Source of the DNA: Streptomyces fradiae ATCC 10745 = DSM 40063
GTDB lineage: Bacteria > Actinomycetota > Actinomycetes > Streptomycetales > Streptomycetaceae
Direction of reading: 5' to 3'
Length of the DNA: 64,000 nucleotides
Assembly (NCBI RefSeq): GCF_008704425.1
Contig: NZ_CP023696.1
Coordinates: 1,040,501-1,104,500, forward strand
Part shown: positions 58,566 through 64,000 of the stretch, in pieces
Position numbering within the stretch: position 1 is the stretch's first letter
How the letters are laid out: each line of letters opens with the position of its first letter
Translations under genes and position numbers: made by a program
The notes under the pieces: generated by a model
Databases searched by the model: none
What the model was told of the DNA's origin: nothing
What the model saw: the letters and a program-made list of their open reading frames with translations, nothing else

Positions 58566-59894
58566 ATGAAGAACGAGACGGAACCCCTGGAGCCCAAGGC
58601 CGACAAGGCCACCGTGCGGCGTCACAACCTCAGCCTGGTGCTGCGGGCCGTGCACGACGAGGGCGAGGCGACGCGCGCCGCGGTGGCCGCGCGCGTCGGG
58701 CTGACCCGTGCGGCGGTGTCGTCGCTGGTCGAGCAGTTGCTCGACGGGGGGTTCCTGACCGAGTCGGGCAAGACGTTCAGCGGGCAGGCGGGGCGCCCGG
58801 GCACGGCGCTGCGGGTGGCGCGGACCGGGCCCGCCGGGCTCGGCGTGGAGGTCAACGTCGACTACGTGTCCGTGTGCGTGGTCGATCTGGCCGGTACGGA
58901 CCGGGTGCGGCTCACCGAGCACCTGGACAACCGCGACGTGCCGCCCGGCGAGGTGCTGGCGCGGGCGGCCCGGATCGCGGCCCGCACCCTGGTGTCGGCG
59001 GCCGAGCAGGAGCTGGTCCCGGCGGGCGTGCGGCTCGCGCTGCCGGGCCTGGTGTCGGGCGGCACCGTGCGCCAGGCCCCGAACCTGGGGTGGAACCGGG
59101 TGCCGGCGGAGGAGCTGTTCGCCGGGGCGCTCGCCGCGCTGCGGCCCGTGCCGGGGGCGCTGCCGACCGGTTCCGACAACGAGGCGAACGCGGCGGCGCT
59201 GGCCGAGCTGTGGTTCGGCGGGCGGGGTCCGGGGGCGGCGGCCGGGTCGCCGGAGGGCGGGCCTCGCGGGGGCGGGGCGCCGGAGGGCGGGCGCGCGAAG
59301 GCCCGGAGCTTCCTGTACGTGTCCGGTGAGATCGGCGTGGGCGGGGCCGTCGTGGTCGACGGGGAGCTGCTGCGCGGCGCGCACGGGTTCGCCGGGGAGA
59401 TCGGGCACGTACCGGCGGACGCGGAGGGCCCCCGGTGCCGGTGCGGGTCGCGCGGGTGCCTGGAGCAGTACGCCGGGCAGGCCGCGCTGCTGCGGGAAGC
59501 GGGGCTGGCGCCGGACGCGGGCGGGCCGGGCGTGGCCGAGCTGGAGCGGCGCGCCGCCGCCGGGGACGCGCGGGCGGTCGGCGCCCTGGAGCGGGCGGGG
59601 CGGATGCTGGGGCTGGTCCTGTCGGGCGCGGTGAACCTGCTGGACCCCGACGCGGTGGTGCTGGGCGGGGTGTACCGGGGGCTGATGCCCTGGCTGGGGC
59701 CGGCCGTCGACGCGGAGCTGGCGCGCCGGGTGGTGTCCGGGCTGTGGACGCCGGGTGGCGGGCGGCTGCGGGGCGCCTCGTCGTCGGGGGACGCGGCGCG
59801 GGGCGCGGCGGCGCTCGTCGTGCGCGATGTGATCGCGGACCCGGTGGGCCACGCGGCGCGGACGGGCGGGGCGGCTGCGGGCGAGGGCGGGTGA
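58566..59894 (+). CDS. xylR: ROK-family transcriptional repressor, XylR-like
   Basis: Sugar-responsive repressor. The N-terminal helix-turn-helix (RRHNLSLVLRAVHDEGEATR, LTRAAVSSLVEQLLDGGFL) precedes a ROK sugar-kinase-like domain with the zinc motif CRCGSRGCLEQYAGQ and HGFAGEIGHVP. The middle has a streptomycete-style Gly-rich insertion (about residues 218-242). The 442-residue length fits XylR/NagC regulators. Its place next to xylA-xylB makes xylose the likely inducer; the name is by context. The ATG at 58566 is preceded by GAGAGG; longer frames run into the tRNA and are not used. It is not adjacent to a promoter of its targets but lies 1.4 kb from xylA/xylB. Confidence 0.85.
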   Translation: MKNETEPLEPKADKATVRRHNLSLVLRAVHDEGEATRAAVAARVGLTRAAVSSLVEQLLDGGFLTESGKTFSGQAGRPGTALRVARTGPAGLGVEVNVDYVSVCVVDLAGTDRVRLTEHLDNRDVPPGEVLARAARIAARTLVSAAEQELVPAGVRLALPGLVSGGTVRQAPNLGWNRVPAEELFAGALAALRPVPGALPTGSDNEANAAALAELWFGGRGPGAAAGSPEGGPRGGGAPEGGRAKARSFLYVSGEIGVGGAVVVDGELLRGAHGFAGEIGHVPADAEGPRCRCGSRGCLEQYAGQAALLREAGLAPDAGGPGVAELERRAAAGDARAVGALERAGRMLGLVLSGAVNLLDPDAVVLGGVYRGLMPWLGPAVDAELARRVVSGLWTPGGGRLRGASSSGDAARGAAALVVRDVIADPVGHAARTGGAAAGEGG

Positions 59895-59901
59895 GGGCGG
59901 G

Positions 59902-60050
59902 GGCGTGACGACGTGACCGGCGCTGGCGGGCGTGACCGGCGTGGACCCGGAGGCCGGCCTGGGCGAGGGTGACCACGTGGGCCAGGGAGACCCCCGGGCC
60001 GGGGGTGACCACGTGGACCGGGGAAAGCGCCTGGGCCGGGGGTGACCGCC
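59902..60050. repeat. GTGACC-containing direct repeats
   Basis: The 14-base GGGTGACCACGTGG occurs twice 36 bases apart, and GTGACCGGCG occurs twice in the 40 bases before; another GGGGGTGACC follows. All lie in non-coding DNA after the xylR stop. Confidence 0.7.
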
Positions 60051-60247
60051 TCGGGCTGGACGTGCCCGCCCGGGCGGGGGCGGCGCTCGGCCGGGAGGGC
60101 CGGGGTGGCCGCGGGCCGCGAGGGGCGGGCGGTGACGTCCTGCGGCGGGCCGGGGCGGTTCGCCGGGTGGGAGCGGGCGCGCGGAGTCGGGGCGGCGCCT
60201 GCCGGGCCTGCCGCCGGGCCTGCCGGGTGCCTGACGGGCCGTGTCCG

Positions 60248-60273
60248 CGGGGCGGCGCCCGGGCGCCGCCCCG
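60248..60273. terminator. Terminator of xylA
   Basis: Perfect 12-base arms (60248-60259 and 60262-60273) with a minimal loop, 7 bases past the xylA stop. Confidence 0.75.
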
Positions 60274-60279
60274 GGGCGG

Positions 60280-61449
60280 TCAGCGGGTGGCGAGCAGGTG
60301 GTCGAGGGCGAGCTGGTCGAGGTGCTCGAAGGCCATGGAGCGGGCCGCGGCCGCCGCCGGGTCGAACTCCTCGTAGGCCGCCGGGTCGGCGAGGAGGGCG
60401 GCCAGGCCGTCCTCGGCGGTGGGCAGCGCCAGTTCGTGGAGGCGGGACGCCCGCAGGGCCTCCTGGACCTCCGGGTCGGCGCGGAAGGCGGCGGCGCGCT
60501 CCCTGAGCACCAGGTAGTTGCGCATGCAGCCCGCCGCGGAGGCCCAGACGCCGTCGGAGCCGTCCGTGCGGGCGGGCTTGAAGTCGAAGTGGCGGGGGCC
60601 GTCGTAGCCGGCCGTCTCCAGGAGGTCGACCAGCCAGAACGCCTGGCGCAGGTCGCCGGCGCCGAAGCGGAGGTCCTGGTCGTACTTGATGCCGGACTGG
60701 CCGTTGAGGTCGATGTGGAACAGCTTGCCCGCCCACAGGGCCTGGGCGATGCCGTGCGGGAAGTTGAGGCCGGCCATCTGCTCGTGGCCGGTCTCCGGGT
60801 TGACCCCGACGAGCTCGGGGCGCTCCAGGCGCTCGATGAAGGCGAGGGCGTGGCCGATGGTGGGCAGCAGGATGTCGCCGCGCGGCTCGTTGGGCTTGGG
60901 CTCGACGGCGAAGCGCAGGGAGTAGCCCTGCTCGGTGACGTACTGGCCGAGCAGGTCGAAGGCCTCCTTCATCCGGTCGAGGGCGGTGCGCACGTCCTTG
61001 GCGGCGCCCGACTCGGCGCCCTCCCGGCCGCCCCAGGCGACGTAGACGGTGGCGCCGAGCTCGACGGCGAGGTCGATGTTGCGGATCGTCTTGCGGAGCG
61101 CGTAGCGGCGGACGTCGCGGTCGTTGGCGGTGAAGGCGCCGTCCTTGAAGACGGGGTGCGTGAAGAGGTTGGTGGTGGCCATCGGCACCTTCATGCCGGT
61201 GCGGTCCAGCGCCGCCCGGAAGCGCTTGACGGCGCTCGACCGCTCCGCGTCGGAGGAGCCGTGGGGGACGAGGTCGTCGTCGTGGAAGGTGACGCCGTAC
61301 GCGCCGAGGGCGGCGAGGCGCTCGACGGTCTCGACCGGGTCGAGGGCCGGCCGGGTGGGGGCGCCGAACGGGTCGGCGCCCTGCCAGCCCACGGTCCACA
61401 GACCGAAGGTGAACCTGTCCTCGGGGGTGGGGGTGTAGCGATCCGGCAT
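60280..61449 (-). CDS. xylA: Xylose isomerase
   Basis: Converts D-xylose to D-xylulose (and glucose to fructose), with two divalent metals. The start [20 protein letters not shown] is typical of the Streptomyces class I enzyme. Ring-opening His56 is in [12 protein letters not shown]; the metal and base residues lie in [29 protein letters not shown] and [15 protein letters not shown]. The 389 residues match the well-studied family. The ATG at 61449 has AAGGGA upstream; the in-frame ATG at 61473 is too long. The promoter is at 61490-61518. It is divergent from xylB with 126 bases between starts. Confidence 0.98.
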   Translation of the reverse strand: MPDRYTPTPEDRFTFGLWTVGWQGADPFGAPTRPALDPVETVERLAALGAYGVTFHDDDLVPHGSSDAERSSAVKRFRAALDRTGMKVPMATTNLFTHPVFKDGAFTANDRDVRRYALRKTIRNIDLAVELGATVYVAWGGREGAESGAAKDVRTALDRMKEAFDLLGQYVTEQGYSLRFAVEPKPNEPRGDILLPTIGHALAFIERLERPELVGVNPETGHEQMAGLNFPHGIAQALWAGKLFHIDLNGQSGIKYDQDLRFGAGDLRQAFWLVDLLETAGYDGPRHFDFKPARTDGSDGVWASAAGCMRNYLVLRERAAAFRADPEVQEALRASRLHELALPTAEDGLAALLADPAAYEEFDPAAAAARSMAFEHLDQLALDHLLATR

Positions 61450-61480
61450 GGTCGGGATCCCTTGTCTCGGCATTTGTTTG

Positions 61481-61575
61481 CTTTGATTACTAATAGCTTA
61501 GGGCGGGCGGTGTTCCAAGGGTCCACGCCCCTTGACCACCTGCCGAATGGGTTTTGTTCTGTGTACGATCAAAAG
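61481..61575. promoter_or_regulatory. xylA-xylB divergent promoter with candidate repressor sites
   Basis: For xylA (minus): TTGGAA (61513-61518), 17 bases, TATTAG (61490-61495). For xylB (plus): TACGAT (61564-61569) ends 6 bases before the ATG, implying a leaderless mRNA. CTTTGATTAC (61481-61490) just beyond the xylA -10, and GATCAAAAG (61567-61575) just before xylB, are inverted versions of a similar motif. They are likely XylR sites covering both transcription starts. Confidence 0.55.
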
Positions 61576-63033
61576 ATGGACACCCTCGTCATCGGCGTGG
61601 ACAGCTCCACGCAGTCCACCAAGGCGGCCGTCGTGGCCGCCGCCACGGGCCGGATCCTGGCCGTCGGCCGCGCCCCGCACACCGTGACCGGCGCGGACGG
61701 CGCGCGGGAGAGCGACCCCGAGCGGTGGTGGGCGGCGCTCGGCGAGGCCGTGGCGGCCGGGCTGGCGCGGGCCGGCGCCGACCCGCGCGCGGTCGCCGGC
61801 GTCGCGGTCGCCGGGCAGCAGCACGGGCTCGTCGTCCTGGACCGCTCCGGCCGGCCGCTGCGCCCCGCCCTGCTGTGGAACGACACCCGCTCCGCGCCGC
61901 AGGCCGCCGCCCTCACCGCCCGGCTCGGCGCCCGGAGCTGGCTGGAGCGCACCGGCTCCGTGCCCGTGGCGTCCATGACGGCCGCCAAGTGGCGCTGGCT
62001 GCGGGAGAACGAGCCGCGCACCGCCGACGCGGCCGCCGCCGTGCGCCTCCCGCACGACTTCCTCACCGAGCGGCTGACCGGGACGGCCGTCACCGACCCC
62101 GGCGACGCGTCCGGCACGTGCTGGTACTCCACGGCGACCGGGGCGTACGACCCCGGCCTCCTGGACCTGCTGGAGCTGGACGCCGCGCTGCTGCCCAAGG
62201 CCGCCCCGTCCGGCGGCGCCCTCGCCGGCGGGCTCACCGCGCGGGCCGCCTCGGCGCTCGGCCTGCCCGCCGGGATCCCGGTGGCCGCCGGGACGGGCGA
62301 CAACATGGCCGCCGCCGTCGGCCTGGGCCTCGGCGCGGCCGGGCTCCTCGACCACCCGGCCGTGTCGCTGGGCACGTCCGGCACCGTCTTCGCGGCGACC
62401 CGCGAGAGGCCCGCGAACCCGGCGCTCGCCGGGTTCGCGGCGGCGGACGGGCACGGCACCTACCTGCCGCTCGGCTGCACCCTCAACTGCACGCTCGCCG
62501 TCGACCGGGTCGCCGCGCTGCTCGGCCTGGACCGGGAGGACGCGGCGCCCGGCGGCGAGGCCGTCGTCCTGCCGTACCTCGACGGCGAGCGCACCCCGGA
62601 CCTGCCCGGCGCCTCCGGGCTGATGACCGGCCTGCGCCACACGACCACCCCCCGGCAGCTCCTCGGCGCCGCCTACGAGGGCGCCGTCTTCGCCCTGCTG
62701 CGCGCCCTGGGCGAACTGCCGGGCGCCGCCTCCGACGCGCCGCTGCGGCTCGTCGGCGGCGGCGCCCGCGGCCGTGCCTGGGTGGAGACGGTGCGCAGGC
62801 TCTCCGGGCGGGCCGTGGTCCTGCCCCGCACCACCGAGCTGGTCGCCGTGGGCGCCGCCGCGCTGGCGGCCGGCGCCGCCGGCGGGGGCGACCCCGTGGC
62901 CGTCGCGGCCGGCTGGCGGACCGGCGAGGGCGAGACGCTGCCGCCCGTACCCCCGGACCGTGCCACCCTGGACCGGATCTCCGCCGTACTCGACCGGGCC
63001 ACCGCGCTCCTCACGACACAGGGACACCGATGA
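61576..63033 (+). CDS. xylB: Xylulokinase
   Basis: Phosphorylates D-xylulose to xylulose-5-phosphate, feeding the pentose phosphate pathway. FGGY-kinase landmarks: VIGVDSSTQSTKAAVV (phosphate loop), AGQQHGLVVLD and LWNDTRS in the sugar site, VAAGTGDNMAAAVGLG with the catalytic Asp, and LVGGGARGRAWVETV for ATP. The 485 residues are full length. The ATG at 61576 has no Shine-Dalgarno. It overlaps the following alpha-xylosidase start by 4 bases (ATGA), so the two are translated together. Confidence 0.96.
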   Translation: MDTLVIGVDSSTQSTKAAVVAAATGRILAVGRAPHTVTGADGARESDPERWWAALGEAVAAGLARAGADPRAVAGVAVAGQQHGLVVLDRSGRPLRPALLWNDTRSAPQAAALTARLGARSWLERTGSVPVASMTAAKWRWLRENEPRTADAAAAVRLPHDFLTERLTGTAVTDPGDASGTCWYSTATGAYDPGLLDLLELDAALLPKAAPSGGALAGGLTARAASALGLPAGIPVAAGTGDNMAAAVGLGLGAAGLLDHPAVSLGTSGTVFAATRERPANPALAGFAAADGHGTYLPLGCTLNCTLAVDRVAALLGLDREDAAPGGEAVVLPYLDGERTPDLPGASGLMTGLRHTTTPRQLLGAAYEGAVFALLRALGELPGAASDAPLRLVGGGARGRAWVETVRRLSGRAVVLPRTTELVAVGAAALAAGAAGGGDPVAVAAGWRTGEGETLPPVPPDRATLDRISAVLDRATALLTTQGHR

Positions 63034-64000
63034 AGTTCACCGACGGCTTCTGGCTCATGCGGGAGGGGGTCACCGCCTCCTACGCGACCGAGGTGCGCGA
63101 TCTCCACGTCAGCGACGACCACTTCACCGCGTACGCGGCGGTCAGGCGCGTCGAGCACCGCGGGCACACCCTCAACTCGCCGCTCCTGACGGTGGAGTGC
63201 TTCTCCCCCGCCGAGGGCGTGATCGGCGTGCGCGCCACCCACCACGCGGGCCGGGCGCACCGCGGGCCGGACTTCGCGCTGCCCGGCGCCGGCACGGGCG
63301 GCGGGGGCTTCGCCCGCACCCGGCGGGACGGCTCCGTGACGGAGCTGACCAGCGGTCCGCTCACCGTACGGCTGGACCGGGACGGGCCGTGGGGGCTGGA
63401 CTTCCTGGACGCGGACGGGCGGCGGCTCACCGGGGCCGGGCCGAAGGGCACGGCGTTCGTGGTGGACGGGGACGGGGCGCACCACATGGTGGCGCGGCTC
63501 TCCCTGGGCGTCGGCGAGGACGTGTACGGGCTGGGCGAGCGCTTCACACCGTTCGTCAGGAACGGGCAGAGCGTGGACCTCTGGCAGGCGGACGGCGGCA
63601 CCAGCAGCGAGCAGGCGTACAAGAACGTGCCGTTCCACCTGTCGTCGCGGGGCTACGGCGTCTTCGTCAACCATCCGGGGCGGGTGTCGTACGAGATCGG
63701 CTCCGAGGCGGTCGGGCAGGTGCAGTTCAGCGTCGAGGACCAGTCGCTGGAGTACTACGTGGTGGCCGGTCCGACGCCGAAGGAGGTGCTGTCCCGCTAC
63801 ACGGCGCTGACCGGGCGGCCCGCGCTGCCGCCGGCCTGGTCGTTCGGGCTGTGGCTGACGACCTCGTTCTGCACCCCGTACGACGAGGAGACCGTCGCCT
63901 CCTTCGTCGACGGGATGGCGGAGCGGAGGATCCCGCTGTCGGTCTTCCACTTCGACTGCTTCTGGATGCGCGAGTACCGGTGGTCGGACTTCCAGTGGGA
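63030..64000 (+). CDS. yicI: Alpha-xylosidase, GH31 (YicI-like), 3' end outside window
   Basis: Releases alpha-linked xylose from xylosides such as isoprimeverose or xyloglucan fragments. The start MKFTDGFWLMREGVTASYAT is typical of YicI. The N-terminal beta-sandwich (about 1-250) includes YGLGERFTPFVRNGQSVDLW and the segment EQAYKNVPFHLSSRGYGVFV. The barrel begins near LPPAWSFGLWLTTSF, and FHFDCFWMREYRW is the family's substrate-binding loop. The catalytic Asp lies beyond the window. There are 323 codons in the window of an expected 680 or so. The ATG overlaps the xylB stop (ATGA). No signal peptide is present, so it acts in the cytoplasm on imported xylosides. Confidence 0.95.
   Translation, partial: MKFTDGFWLMREGVTASYATEVRDLHVSDDHFTAYAAVRRVEHRGHTLNSPLLTVECFSPAEGVIGVRATHHAGRAHRGPDFALPGAGTGGGGFARTRRDGSVTELTSGPLTVRLDRDGPWGLDFLDADGRRLTGAGPKGTAFVVDGDGAHHMVARLSLGVGEDVYGLGERFTPFVRNGQSVDLWQADGGTSSEQAYKNVPFHLSSRGYGVFVNHPGRVSYEIGSEAVGQVQFSVEDQSLEYYVVAGPTPKEVLSRYTALTGRPALPPAWSFGLWLTTSFCTPYDEETVASFVDGMAERRIPLSVFHFDCFWMREYRWSDFQW

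Larger units (their letters stand above)
59895..60279. other. Intergenic region between xylR and xylA
   Basis: No gene in 385 bases. Direct repeats of GGCGTGACCGGCG-type (59902-59942) and of GGGTGACCACGTGG (about 59968-59981 and 60004-60017) fill the first part; GTGACC recurs six times or so. The xylA terminator is at 60248-60273. Confidence 0.6.

Overview
This 64 kb window is chromosomal DNA from a Streptomyces-type actinomycete. G+C is very high, codon third positions are almost all G or C, many genes start with GTG, and the gene order matches what I recall of the proteasome-to-glycerol-to-chaplin stretch of Streptomyces coelicolor. I see no insertion sequence, prophage module, CRISPR array or integration site. 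This looks like core chromosome, so the novelty lies in small or unusual genes and in regulatory DNA.

Layout. 1-2.4 kb: a partial membrane protein and a MerR regulator with a probable frameshift. 2.7-14.4 kb (minus strand): one long block reading MFS transporter, pafA (Pup ligase), two FKBP isomerases, pafB, pafC, a zinc-ribbon protein, a small membrane protein, tatA, tatC and helY. A divergent LacI regulator sits at its head. 15.8-22.0 kb (minus): the Pup-proteasome core, arc/mpa, dop, pup, an endonuclease VII-like gene, prcB and prcA. Together these genes tag (PafA, Pup), untag (Dop), unfold (Arc) and degrade (PrcA/B) proteins; PafB and PafC are DNA-damage transcription regulators. 22.2-27.2 kb: a ferredoxin, a secreted or anchored protein, trmI, a site-2 protease, a RecB-type nuclease and a LuxR-type response regulator. 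27.4-30.6 kb: two tandem peptide-binding lipoproteins with no permease genes. 31.1-35.9 kb: a HAD phosphatase and metH. 36.1-41.4 kb: the glycerol system gylR, glpF, glpK, glpD, with matching candidate GylR operators at both promoters.

41.7-47.9 kb: a PAC2/ParJ-like protein, mshC (mycothiol synthesis), the actinobacterial trio SCO1664-family / DUF3090 / MSMEG_4193-type phosphatase, and a CorA magnesium channel. 48.1-55.3 kb: a ferritin-like protein, an F420-type oxidoreductase, an aldo/keto reductase overlapping a RecD2-like protein that has lost its Walker A motif, and two small conserved proteins. 55.4-58.0 kb: the chaplins chpC and chpH (aerial hyphae surface proteins) and an M20 peptidase. 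58.4-64 kb: tRNA-Leu(GAG) and a xylose/xyloside locus, with a ROK repressor, divergent xylA and xylB, and an alpha-xylosidase (GH31) cut by the window end.

Most gene blocks end in strong GC-rich hairpins, often shared by convergent genes. At least ten genes lack a Shine-Dalgarno sequence and carry a -10-like hexamer 5-8 bases before the start codon, as expected for leaderless mRNAs. Starts were chosen from ribosome-binding sites, family N-termini and neighbour spacing. Function calls come from reading motifs by eye; no database search was possible.
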